In this document: positions 1 to 7,561 of the stretch, in pieces
Position numbering within the stretch: position 1 is the first letter of the stretch
Layout: each line of letters begins with the position of its first letter
NCBI RefSeq assembly: GCF_026191725.2
Contig: NZ_CP120863.1
Location: 1,778,001-1,842,000 of the forward strand
Source: Roseibium porphyridii
GTDB taxonomy: Bacteria > Pseudomonadota > Alphaproteobacteria > Rhizobiales > Stappiaceae
Direction: 5' to 3'
DNA: 64,000 nt
Translations under genes and position numbers: made by a program
The notes under the pieces: model-generated
Database searches by the model: none
Told to the model about the DNA's origin: nothing
What the model saw: the letters and a program-made list of their open reading frames with translations, nothing else

Positions 1-77
1 TTTCGACCTGCCGCGCTGATGTTCAGTAACTCGGCTGCGAGGATAAACAATCGCAGTTCATCTGTATCAATGCCCAT
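1..77 (-). CDS. LysR-family regulator, N-terminal fragment cut by the window edge
   Basis: The reverse strand from an ATG at 77 reads MGIDTDELRLFILAAELLN and continues ISAAGR, the start of a LysR-type helix-turn-helix. It is nearly the same as the N-terminus of the LysR gene at 3615-4535 (MGLETDGLRLFILAAEKLN), so the two are paralogues. Even the codons upstream of the Met are alike (RIRKFDI versus RIRDLNI), so translation might begin further upstream in both. The gene is transcribed away from the enoyl-CoA hydratase-family gene at 242; for LysR regulators such a divergent neighbour is usually the target. The rest of the protein lies outside the window. Confidence 0.8.
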   Translation of the reverse strand, partial: MGIDTDELRLFILAAELLNISAAGR

Positions 78-241
78 TATATCAAATTTCCGAATTCTGA
101 ATACTTTAAGAGCCGCTTTATTTGTTAAATACCAGAAGTCATAACATAAACAAACCCGCGTCACGCTCGACACCGATAGCTCCAAATCGTTTTCAACAGT
201 CCCCACACCTTTGGTGCAGGGCAACAAAAGAAGGAAGCCCC

Positions 242-1087
242 ATGAAGTACGAGAATTTTCAGACGTTCACAGTTGACGTTCAGGACTCGATTGCGACCGT
301 GACTTTTGACTTTGGTACTGTGAACGTACAGGGGCAGGAGATGTTGGCGGATCTCAACAGCCTTGCCATGCGTCTGGAGCGCGACCGGTCGGTGAAGGTT
401 GTTGTTTTCCAGTCGGCCAATCCTGAGGTCTGGGTATGTCACTATGACACCGAGCTGCTGAAGGACATGTCGACCGAAGCAGTGTCTCGCGATGAGGCAC
501 AACTCCTGGATCTTCAGGCTGTGTGTGAGCGCATCAGCAAAGTTCCTCAGGCCACGATTGCGAAGATCGAAGGATTTGCGCGCGGCGGTGGCCATGAGCT
601 GGCGCTTGCTCTCGACATGCGGTTTGTTGCGCGCGGAAAATACAAGTTCATGCAAATGGAAGTCGGGATGGGCATCCTGCCTTGCGGCGGGGGCGCGTCA
701 CGCATGGCCCGCCAGACCGGGTTGGGCAAGGCGCTTGAGATCATCCTCAGTGCGCAAGACTACGACGCGGACGATGCGGAACGTTTGGGTACAATCAACA
801 AGGCACTCGACCCCGATGAGATCGGTCCCTATGTGGATGCCCTAGCAAAGCGTATCGCCCAGTTCCCGGCGGAGTCGATCAATGCCTGTAAACAGATGGT
901 GTATGAATCCATCGACCGCCCGATCCAGGATGCGTTGAAGGCCGAGGCCTATTGGCTTTATCAGGCGACCAGCAAAACACCTGCGGTCAAGCGCTTTGGC
1001 ATTGCTGATGAGCAGGGCCTGGAACATGACATCGAAAATCAGCGCAAATGGGGTGAGCTCGTCATGAAAGTCCAAGAAATCAATTGA
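242..1087 (+). CDS. Enoyl-CoA hydratase/isomerase (crotonase) family protein
   Basis: A 281-residue crotonase-fold protein. Family features are visible: an N-terminal strand ending in TVTFDFGTVNV, an oxyanion-hole segment (KIEGFARGGGHELALALDMR, around residue 110-130) and a second one (MGILPCGGGASRMARQTG, around 140-160). These proteins hydrate, isomerise or cleave acyl-CoA thioesters in the cytoplasm; the substrate cannot be read from sequence. The usual second catalytic Glu near GxxPxxGG is not obvious (MQMEVGMGILPCGG keeps a Glu at that place). ATG 242 is preferred over the longer open frame because an AAGGAAG ribosome site lies just upstream. It is divergent from the truncated LysR gene at the left edge and is followed by a strong hairpin. 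Confidence 0.85.
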   Translation: MKYENFQTFTVDVQDSIATVTFDFGTVNVQGQEMLADLNSLAMRLERDRSVKVVVFQSANPEVWVCHYDTELLKDMSTEAVSRDEAQLLDLQAVCERISKVPQATIAKIEGFARGGGHELALALDMRFVARGKYKFMQMEVGMGILPCGGGASRMARQTGLGKALEIILSAQDYDADDAERLGTINKALDPDEIGPYVDALAKRIAQFPAESINACKQMVYESIDRPIQDALKAEAYWLYQATSKTPAVKRFGIADEQGLEHDIENQRKWGELVMKVQEIN

Positions 1088-1105
1088 TCTGGAACGGAAA
1101 TGTCT

Positions 1106-1130
1106 TGGCCACCACGTCTCGTGGTGGCCA
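1106..1130 (+). terminator. Hairpin terminator candidate after the crotonase gene
   Basis: A perfect 11-bp inverted repeat (TGGCCACCACG and its complement) around a TCT loop lies 19 bases after the crotonase stop codon. The following T-run is weak, so it may act as a terminator or as an mRNA-stabilising hairpin. Confidence 0.6.
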
Positions 1131-1234
1131 GCGATTTATTGCTGCCTTGCAAATACCTTTGGCGAACAAAACCCAAACCTGATTGAATTAATTGTGCTTT
1201 GGGCTGAACGGGCACAAAACAATTGGAGACCGAG

Positions 1235-2077
1235 ATGTTGGACAGGGTTTTATTCCAAATTTCTTGCGTTGCCTTCGCGGCCCTTTTGAGCCCCGCCAGC
1301 TTGCACGCCCAGGCGTGTGGAGATCCCCAGACACCCTGTACCATCGAAGGTGGAAGCTATCATGTGATCTATCCTGAAGTGCCCGAGCCTTTGGGAATTG
1401 TGATGCATTTGCATGGTGGTGGCAGCACTGGTGCTAGCGCACTCAAGTCTGGTCTTGCGGGAGAGGCGCATTCGCGCGGCTATATTTTCGTTGCTCCAAA
1501 TGGCGAGCATCCCGAAGCGCGATGGACGAAGGATTGGTCGGTCCGCGCAGACAACATGGAATTTGAGCGCGACGACGCAGAGTTTCTCGCCAGGGTTCTG
1601 ACCGATATCCGGTCCAACACAGATCTCTCAGAAGCGCCGGTTCTACTGTCGGGATTTTCCCGCGGAGGATCCATGGTTTGGAATATGGCATGCTGGCAAC
1701 CAGAGTTTGCTGATGCCTACGCACCTCTGGCAGGTGCTTTCTGGGAGCGACTGCCAACGCGCTGTGTGCAACCTTTGTATCTCTTTCACACTCACGGCTG
1801 GACGGACAGGGTTGTTCCCCTGGAGGGCCGATCATTCTTTGACGACACGGTTGTTCAGGGAGACGTATGGGCATCCCTCAAAGTTCTGCGCGAGACCAAT
1901 GGTTGCGGCAAACGCCAACCGGAAACGAGCACTTTTGATGGTGAACTCTGGCTGAGGCACTGGACCGACTGCGATGCCGGACGCATTGACTTGATGTTGC
2001 ACAAGGGAGGGCACAGTGCACCTGAAGGGTGGGGACCGCGCATGTTGGACTGGTTTGAGGAATTGGAGCTTCGCTGA
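1235..2077 (+). CDS. Secreted alpha/beta-hydrolase, LpqC/PHB-depolymerase-like esterase
   Basis: A 280-residue protein with an N-terminal signal peptide (hydrophobic stretch ending SLHAQA) and an alpha/beta-hydrolase fold. The HLHGGG segment forms the oxyanion hole, GFSRGG around residue 140 is the nucleophile elbow (GxSxG), an Asp follows in HGWTDRVVP and a His in KGGHSAPEGW, together a Ser-Asp-His triad. Extracellular esterases of this group act on polyhydroxyalkanoates, acetylated xylan or feruloyl esters; which applies here is unknown. ATG 1235 is preferred over TTG 1223 because GGAG stands 6 bases upstream. It ends 15 bases from the convergent alkB-like gene. Confidence 0.8.
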   Translation: MLDRVLFQISCVAFAALLSPASLHAQACGDPQTPCTIEGGSYHVIYPEVPEPLGIVMHLHGGGSTGASALKSGLAGEAHSRGYIFVAPNGEHPEARWTKDWSVRADNMEFERDDAEFLARVLTDIRSNTDLSEAPVLLSGFSRGGSMVWNMACWQPEFADAYAPLAGAFWERLPTRCVQPLYLFHTHGWTDRVVPLEGRSFFDDTVVQGDVWASLKVLRETNGCGKRQPETSTFDGELWLRHWTDCDAGRIDLMLHKGGHSAPEGWGPRMLDWFEELELR

Positions 2078-2092
2078 GGCTTCCTGATAACC

Positions 2093-2674
2093 TTAAGCCG
2101 TTTGACGGAATGTCAAATTGATCCTCGGTTCTTTAACGCTTTTCATTGGCGGCACTCGATGAAGCCAATAATCCTGGGTTTCCCCTTCCATGACAAGAAG
2201 ATCGCCATGCGCGAGTTGGACCTCCAGAGTTTCCTTGTCAGCCTTGTTCTTGAACACAAAACGCCGCGTCGCGCCAAGCGATAAAGATGCAACGGGTGTT
2301 TTCTCTCCATCGCTGTGCCAGCCCAGGCCTTCCTCACCTGAATGGTACAGATTCAAAAGACAGCTTTGAAATTTATGGCCACAGGTCCGTTCCACGAGCT
2401 CTTTCAATTCGAGTAATGCGGGCACCCAGGGAAAAACGCGCCGTTGGTTTGAATGACTGGGCGCATCGCCATACCAGGCAATTTTTCGCGCCGTGACAAT
2501 ATGTTTGCCGGCAAAATTATACTCGTCATTGCGCCACTCAATATCAGACATGAGACTGGCCAGAGCTTTGTCGGCACCTTCATGCGAGAGAACAGCGCCA
2601 AAGAAATTTGCGATGCCGCTATGAGGCAGAACATTCCGTGGCCCCAAGTCCTCGTGCGCGAACAGATCCATCAT
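2093..2674 (-). CDS. AlkB-like 2-oxoglutarate/Fe(II)-dependent dioxygenase
   Basis: A 193-residue protein of the size of AlkB/ALKBH2-3 enzymes, which remove alkyl groups from DNA or RNA bases by oxidation. The iron-binding HxD is in LGWHSDGE (about residue 119-121), the distal His in DYWLHRVP, and the 2-oxoglutarate-binding arginines in PRINLTFR near the C-terminus. The NLYHSGEEGLGWHSD segment is typical of the ALKBH2/3-like bacterial group. It stands alone, facing the esterase gene; no ada gene is seen nearby. Two consecutive ATG codons make the start ambiguous by one residue. Confidence 0.9.
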   Translation of the reverse strand: MMDLFAHEDLGPRNVLPHSGIANFFGAVLSHEGADKALASLMSDIEWRNDEYNFAGKHIVTARKIAWYGDAPSHSNQRRVFPWVPALLELKELVERTCGHKFQSCLLNLYHSGEEGLGWHSDGEKTPVASLSLGATRRFVFKNKADKETLEVQLAHGDLLVMEGETQDYWLHRVPPMKSVKEPRINLTFRQTA

Positions 2675-2833
2675 CTTTCAAGTGTCTTCAAGCAGTGTAG
2701 TCGGGAGACAGGATAGCGCTGGGCGGATCAAAGGACTGCCGCGCTACCCTGCTGAAGTCTTTTGAACTTCATGCGTTGGTTTGCATGCACCAAGTTCGAC
2801 TGTGTCTGCGCCTAGGCAAACGGCCCGGTACGC

Positions 2834-3217
2834 CTATCTTATTGCTTCAATAGACTTTCGGGCTGTAGCCACCGCCAAAATCGCCTCAGGGTGAGACTGG
2901 TATGCGGCGTTCAGACCATCGCGAAACAGGCCAGACTTCGCGTCCAGCAAACTGCGACATTGGTTGCCGAAGGCTTTCGTTTCTTCATCTGAGATGGGTT
3001 TCTCGTCCGCGAGACGCTGGTCAATTGAAACGATCGTGTCCCGAAGTGGCTTCAGCCAGGCAAAAGCGCCATCTTTTGTGACGCGATCAAACAATTGTAG
3101 CGGGCTTCCATTGAAACCGGTTTGTTCCGTTTGAAAGGTCAAGAGATGCTTATGCACTGCTTGCAGGGCTTTCGACACGTGGTCCAGCCCGGTTGATTGC
3201 GATACCTGTGTAGTCAT
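2834..3217 (-). CDS. Hypothetical protein, small helical cytoplasmic protein
   Basis: I do not recognise this 127-residue protein. It is predicted to be mostly alpha-helical, without signal peptide or membrane segment, with a Gln/Asp/Lys-rich composition and one motif-like stretch (DGAFAWLKPLRDTIVSIDQ). GGAG about 10 bases upstream supports the ATG at 3217. It lies between the alkB-like gene and the second LysR gene, all on the same strand, with gaps over 150 bases, so it is probably its own unit. Confidence 0.65.
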   Translation of the reverse strand: MTTQVSQSTGLDHVSKALQAVHKHLLTFQTEQTGFNGSPLQLFDRVTKDGAFAWLKPLRDTIVSIDQRLADEKPISDEETKAFGNQCRSLLDAKSGLFRDGLNAAYQSHPEAILAVATARKSIEAIR

Positions 3218-3447
3218 CAACTGGATCTCCGATTAAGGGCTGAGAGTGGGGACAGATCCGGGAGCTGTCTCCACGATTTCACCTTAGATGGGATCGCTGC
3301 TGACCGAGTACCATTGCAGGGAGCGCATACCACATATTCGCGCCATATCCCTTTGAGGCTTCGGTCTTTGGCCAAAGATCGCTGTCCAGCCTCGCGGCAA
3401 AGAGATAACGCCCTTGTTTTCACGAAGAGAATTCAACGCAAAAAACG

Positions 3448-3597
3448 TTAGTTGTTGCGGGTGAGGGCAAGGTTGGGATCGCCGGCGCGGGTAAGGTCCT
3501 GAACGATCTTCGGGTTGCGCATGTTGAGGGTTCTGGAGAAGGAGGTTACAGCTGACAGGCGGCCAAAAATAGGCAGCACTCGACGACAGCGTTTCAC
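3448..3597 (-). CDS. Candidate small protein or gene remnant downstream of LysR
   Basis: The 394-base stretch 3221-3614 has no clear gene. On the reverse strand a GTG at 3597, with AAGGA about 10 bases upstream, opens a 49-codon frame starting 17 bases after the LysR stop. It ends in NMRNPKIVQDLTRAGDPN plus a few residues. The NP(K/R)(I/V)V..LT pattern also occurs in the 39-residue small protein at 37717-37836, which hints at a real family, but the similarity is short. It may equally be the tail of a decayed gene. Confidence 0.25.
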   Translation of the reverse strand: MKRCRRVLPIFGRLSAVTSFSRTLNMRNPKIVQDLTRAGDPNLALTRNN

Positions 3598-3614
3598 CTC
3601 ACGAATTTCCTTGG

Positions 3615-4535
3615 CTAACTGCTCGTTGCCTGCCAGGGCGGGTTGCGGCCGATGTGCTTTAGAAGGAAGTCCATGAAGACCTTCACCTTCGCGGAAAGGA
3701 CGTTGGTATGAGGATACATGAGCCAAAGGACGGTTTCCTCAGCCATGCGATAGTCCGGCAACACTCTGACGAGGTTGCCTTCGGCGAGGTCGCGGGCCAC
3801 GCTCCAAAGCGAGTTTGAAGATATACCGCTTCCAGCCAAAGTCGTGAGTTTCAGGGCCATTCCATCGTCGACAACAAGGCGGTTCGACGCGCTCTGCGGG
3901 TCAAAAATACCTTTTTCACCCGATTGCGACACAAGCTCACGAGGCGATGCGTCCTGGAACCCTATCAGATGATGTTTCTTTAAATCATCAGGTGTTGCAG
4001 GTGTGCCAAAGACTTCAAGATAAGCCGGCGATGCACACAGTATTCGTGTGTCATCCGCCAGCTTGCGGCCTTTCATGCTGCTGTCACACAAAACCGCGTT
4101 GCGGAGTGCGAGATCAAAACTGCCCTCAATCAGATTGAGCCGGATATCGGACAATCTCAGATCGAGTTTGACGTTCGGATGAGCTTTGAAAAACTCCGGC
4201 AGGATTGGCGCTATGTAGAGCTGGGAGAAAGTGCTGGGGGCCGTAAAGCGAAGCGTCCCTGTTGCTTCGGCGTCTCGCTGACCCAGAACGGCGCGAGCTG
4301 CATCTTCCTGGGCAACGATCTCTCGCGCATAGGGAAGAAACTCAGACCCCTCGAGCGAGAGCGAAACCTTCCGTGTCGATCGGTGAAGGAGATCTGCTCC
4401 GATGGACTGTTCCAACTTGGCAAGTTTTGCACTTGAGACAGCTGGAGCGAACCCAAGATCACGCCCGGCTGCACTGATATTCAGTTTTTCGGCAGCCAGA
4501 ATGAATAGACGCAGGCCGTCTGTTTCCAAACCCAT
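3615..4535 (-). CDS. LysR-family transcriptional regulator
   Basis: A full-length LysR-type regulator (306 residues from ATG 4535). The N-terminal winged helix-turn-helix is seen in AAGRDLGFAPAVSSAKLAKLEQSIGADLLHRSTRKVSLS, written here only as its key parts: AAGRDLG, SSAKLAKLE and LLHRSTR. A substrate-binding effector domain follows from about residue 90. It is divergent from the CmcJ-family gene at 4648, so it probably controls the 4648-7236 cassette. An in-frame upstream start at 4574 also exists. It is a close paralogue of the truncated regulator at the left edge, including the leader sequence before the start. Confidence 0.9.
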   Translation of the reverse strand: MGLETDGLRLFILAAEKLNISAAGRDLGFAPAVSSAKLAKLEQSIGADLLHRSTRKVSLSLEGSEFLPYAREIVAQEDAARAVLGQRDAEATGTLRFTAPSTFSQLYIAPILPEFFKAHPNVKLDLRLSDIRLNLIEGSFDLALRNAVLCDSSMKGRKLADDTRILCASPAYLEVFGTPATPDDLKKHHLIGFQDASPRELVSQSGEKGIFDPQSASNRLVVDDGMALKLTTLAGSGISSNSLWSVARDLAEGNLVRVLPDYRMAEETVLWLMYPHTNVLSAKVKVFMDFLLKHIGRNPPWQATSS

Positions 4536-4647
4536 TATATTCAAATCCCGAATTCTGAAATGGGATCTTCGCAATTAATTTTGCAAATGACAATGGTTAT
4601 GTTCCCCATAGAGGAAAAGGAAGCAAGAGCGCAGCAAGCAAAGCGAG
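4536..4647. promoter_or_regulatory. Divergent control region, LysR / oxidoreductase cassette
   Basis: A 112-base AT-rich intergenic region between the two divergent genes. The part next to the LysR start (ATTATATTCAAATCCCGAAT then TCTGAA) is matched by the region before the truncated LysR gene at 75-101 (ATTATATCAAATTTCCGAAT then TCTGAA). The shared CCGAATTCTGAA segment could be an operator or simply conserved upstream coding. Confidence 0.45.
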
Positions 4648-5433
4648 ATGGCGATGACCAAGACTGCCACAGTCAATTACCATGTACATAAGCCGGAACA
4701 GCAGGCCTTTCACCTGGACGCGGATGGCATTAAGGGAAATCTGATCTCTCCCGAACTGCGGTCCACGGACATTGCTGTCCTGGATGCCCGAGAAGGCGAC
4801 ATTTCAGTGTCATTTGACAAGGATTCGGTCACCTTCGCCGACGCACCGACCATGGTGAATTTTTCCGCAGAAAGAGCACTCTGGGAAAAAACATATGACA
4901 CAGAGCTAACCGAACTTCTCAAAACCAAACTTGGGGCAAAAGAAGTCATCATATTTGACCATACAATACGAATTGACGATCCAAATGCCGTCCGTCCCCC
5001 GGCACGCAATGTTCACAGCGATTACAGCGAAGACGGTGCAAAACAGCGTCTGATCGATATCCTGGGTGGTGATCAGGCTGCCGAGTGGAGCAAAGACCAC
5101 TACGCCTTTATCAATGTCTGGCGCCCTGTAGATAATCCGATCAACAGCGCGCCCCTTGGTTTCGTTCGACCTTCCAGTCTCAATGAAACTGACTGGGTGC
5201 TGCTTGATCTTATCTACCCGGACAGGAAAGGCCAGATACTCGGGCTTGTTGCCAATCCGGATCATGAATGGATTTATCAATCCAGGATGACTCCAGATGA
5301 AGTCGCAATCTTCAACATCTACGACAACTGTGGTTTGCCTTCGATTGCCCATAGCGCCCTCGATATGACCGAAGACGAAAGCGTTCACACAATCAGGAAG
5401 AGCATCGAAAGCCGAACGCTCATTCGATACTGA
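4648..5433 (+). CDS. CmcJ/NvfI-family oxidoreductase
   Basis: A 261-residue protein of the CmcJ/NvfI (AsaB, gibberellin GA4 desaturase-like) family. Members include iron/2-oxoglutarate-type hydroxylases and isomerases in fungal and bacterial secondary metabolism. Recognisable blocks are RPPARNVHSDYSEDGA (about residue 115-130, with the His/Asp pair), FINVWRP around 150, NIYDNCGLPSIAHSALD around 230 and the closing SIESRTLIRY. The reaction and substrate here are unknown. It is the first gene of a tight cassette with a flavin monooxygenase and a dehydrogenase, 16 bases and a 4-base overlap apart, and is divergent from a LysR gene. Confidence 0.8.
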   Translation: MAMTKTATVNYHVHKPEQQAFHLDADGIKGNLISPELRSTDIAVLDAREGDISVSFDKDSVTFADAPTMVNFSAERALWEKTYDTELTELLKTKLGAKEVIIFDHTIRIDDPNAVRPPARNVHSDYSEDGAKQRLIDILGGDQAAEWSKDHYAFINVWRPVDNPINSAPLGFVRPSSLNETDWVLLDLIYPDRKGQILGLVANPDHEWIYQSRMTPDEVAIFNIYDNCGLPSIAHSALDMTEDESVHTIRKSIESRTLIRY

Positions 5434-5449
5434 TTGAGAGACACGAGAC

Positions 5450-6433
5450 ATGCCGGACGGAGCAAACCTTTCAGACTTTCCGATAATCAATCGGGGATAC
5501 AATTCGGTGTTTTCGCCAAACCGATTGAGCATTGGCCTTGTGGTGCCAATCGAAGGCTATGCGATTGGTGCCAAGCCGACGATGGCGAAGCATATCGAGA
5601 TGGCGCAACTGGCGGAATCTCTCGGCTTCTCCGCGCTTTGGTTACGCGATGTCCCGTTCGACGTGCCGTCGTTTGGAGATGTGGGGCAGATGTTCGATCC
5701 GTTTGTCTATCTCGGCACGCTTGCAGCGCTTACCAACGATATCGCTCTTGGGACTGCCAGCATCATCTTGCCGCTTCGTCATCCGGCTCATATAGCCAAA
5801 GCAGCAGCAACAGCAGATGTGTTGTCCAATGGACGTTTGATCCTGGGTGTCGCGTCGGGAGACCGCCCAGAAGAATATCCAGCTCTCAATATGAGCTTTC
5901 CTGACCGGGGAGCCCGGTTCCGCGATAGCTACCGCTACATTCGTGCCCTGGCAAATGATCGTCCGCGTCATGAGGGTCACCAGGGTGCCTTGAACGGAAC
6001 CATGGACATGTTGCCCAAACCTGTCGGAGGACGCATCCCCATGCTGATCACCGGAGGCAGCCAGCAATCACCCGACTGGATTGCCGCCCACGGGGATGGA
6101 TGGGTCACCTTTCCGCGTGACGTCACCTCTCAACACCGTGTCATCAGTGAGTATCGAAACCGCCTTGCCAAGGGGGAGGCGGAAAACAGACCTGTGATGC
6201 AGTCTCTCTATGTGGATCTTTTGGATGACCGCAATGCCAAACCACGTCCCATTCATCTGGGCTTCCAGTCCGGCACTGAATTTCTGAAAAAATACCTGTC
6301 AGACCTTCAGGACATTGGCGTCAATCATGTGGCCTTAAACCTTCGTTTGAATGCGAGAGACACAAAAACAACACTCAAACTCTTGGCAGAAGAGCTTCTG
6401 CCCGACTTTGGAATTAGAGGAAATCTTTCATGA
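5450..6433 (+). CDS. Luciferase-like (LLM) flavin-dependent oxidoreductase
   Basis: A 327-residue protein with the luciferase-like TIM barrel. Supporting segments are IEMAQLAESLGFSALWLRDVP, GTASIILPLRHPAHIAKAAA and LSNGRLILGVASGDRPEEY, and the LITGGSQQS phosphate-binding turn for FMN. The length and these blocks suit the BA3436-type subfamily (TIGR03571). Enzymes of this class use reduced FMN (or F420) and oxygen to oxidise small organic molecules. It starts 16 bases after the CmcJ-family gene, and its last codons overlap the start of the dehydrogenase (ATGA), implying translational coupling and a shared pathway. Confidence 0.87.
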   Translation: MPDGANLSDFPIINRGYNSVFSPNRLSIGLVVPIEGYAIGAKPTMAKHIEMAQLAESLGFSALWLRDVPFDVPSFGDVGQMFDPFVYLGTLAALTNDIALGTASIILPLRHPAHIAKAAATADVLSNGRLILGVASGDRPEEYPALNMSFPDRGARFRDSYRYIRALANDRPRHEGHQGALNGTMDMLPKPVGGRIPMLITGGSQQSPDWIAAHGDGWVTFPRDVTSQHRVISEYRNRLAKGEAENRPVMQSLYVDLLDDRNAKPRPIHLGFQSGTEFLKKYLSDLQDIGVNHVALNLRLNARDTKTTLKLLAEELLPDFGIRGNLS

Positions 6434-7236
6434 GCAAAACCATTCTCATAACAGGTTCGACAGATGGTATTGGGCTTTTAACAGCCAAAAAGCTTGCAGC
6501 CATGGGTCACAAGGTTCTCTTGCATGGCCGTAGCAAACAAAAGTTGGAAATCGCATTGGCTGAGGTCGGTGGGACTGCTGAGGCTTTCGTCGCCGACCTT
6601 TCCAAAATGGAAGACGTCGAGGCACTGGCAAGGGACATCATTGCGAAATACGAAACCCTCGATGTGCTGATCAACAATGCAGGTGTGTTCAAGGTTCCCA
6701 ATGCTGTGACAAAAGACGGGTTCGATCTCAGGATCATCGTAAATACCGTTGCGCCCTATCTCCTGACCAAGTTGCTTTTGCCGATCATTCCGATCGAGGG
6801 GCGCGTTGTTAACTTGTCTTCTGCTGCACAGGCCTCTGTCGACCTCAATGTATTTACCGGTAGAGCGTCCTTGAGCGACAGCGAAGCTTATGCACAAAGC
6901 AAACTAGGCCTGACCATGTGGTCAATGCATCTTGCGAAAACACTCGGCAAGGACGGACCAGCCCTTATTGCCGTGAACCCTTCTTCGTTCCTGGCCAGTA
7001 AAATGGTGAAGGAGGCTTATGGGGTGAAAGGCAATGACCTGAACGTTGGTGCGGATATCCTGATCAGTGCTGCATTGAGCAAAGAGTTCTCTGATTCTTC
7101 CGGCCGTTATTTCGACAACGATCAAGGTCGGTTCGCCAATCCGCATCACGATGCCTTGGACGCTCACAAGAACCAGCGTGTCGTCGCCGCCATTGAGTCA
7201 ATGCTAACCGGGTTTCTCGCGTCACCAAGAGCATGA
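6430..7236 (+). CDS. Short-chain dehydrogenase/reductase (SDR)
   Basis: A 268-residue classical-type SDR: the NAD(P)-binding TGSTDGIG motif at residues 8-15, an Arg in HGRSKQ that favours NADP, NNAG around residue 84-87, a catalytic Ser in NLSSAAQ and the YAQSK catalytic Tyr-Lys pair around 153-157. It overlaps the preceding flavin monooxygenase gene by four bases. With the CmcJ-family enzyme it probably forms one oxidation/reduction pathway on an unknown small molecule, likely under the divergent LysR regulator. Confidence 0.9.
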   Translation: MSKTILITGSTDGIGLLTAKKLAAMGHKVLLHGRSKQKLEIALAEVGGTAEAFVADLSKMEDVEALARDIIAKYETLDVLINNAGVFKVPNAVTKDGFDLRIIVNTVAPYLLTKLLLPIIPIEGRVVNLSSAAQASVDLNVFTGRASLSDSEAYAQSKLGLTMWSMHLAKTLGKDGPALIAVNPSSFLASKMVKEAYGVKGNDLNVGADILISAALSKEFSDSSGRYFDNDQGRFANPHHDALDAHKNQRVVAAIESMLTGFLASPRA

Positions 7237-7561
7237 CTTTTCTTTGCTGTGATTGATCCGTTCCGAACGCCAAGTCAGCAGCACTCTCAACCGAGTGGAT
7301 CATCAGCCGTCGCAACATGTCAGAGAATTCGACGGCTGATCCTTGCAGTGAATTGTTTGCACGAGCGAAGTTTATGCCATTTCAAATACGTCGAGGCTGA
7401 ACACCAAACTTCCAATTTTCAGAACGTTTCCGTTCCCGATTTTGTCCGCATGTACGGCATAAGTGAGCTCGAATTCTATTTCGGCTATAGTCTCACCATT
7501 CAGCCAGGGTAGCTTTGCTCCCTGGAACCGGATCCAGACCCGGTTTTTATTGTTTCGGAAA
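7237..7561. other. Intergenic stretch without a convincing gene
   Basis: Between the convergent SDR and RTX genes. Both strands carry open frames across 7377-7512 that look weakly protein-like (the reverse one ends GSLVFSLDVFEMA). Neither has a start codon with a ribosome site, and third-position GC is about 50% for both, so I call neither a gene. A hairpin lies at 7526-7550. Confidence 0.5.
7526..7550 (+). terminator. Rho-independent terminator candidate
   Basis: AACCGG and CCGGTT pair around an 8-base loop and run into five Ts on the forward strand. It would end transcription coming from the 4648-7236 cassette; it also lies just past the stop of the convergent RTX gene. Confidence 0.5.

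Noticed and set aside
7377..7512. Protein-like frames on both strands after the SDR gene
   Set aside because: Neither strand has a start codon with a ribosome site and their codon statistics do not separate; left as intergenic.
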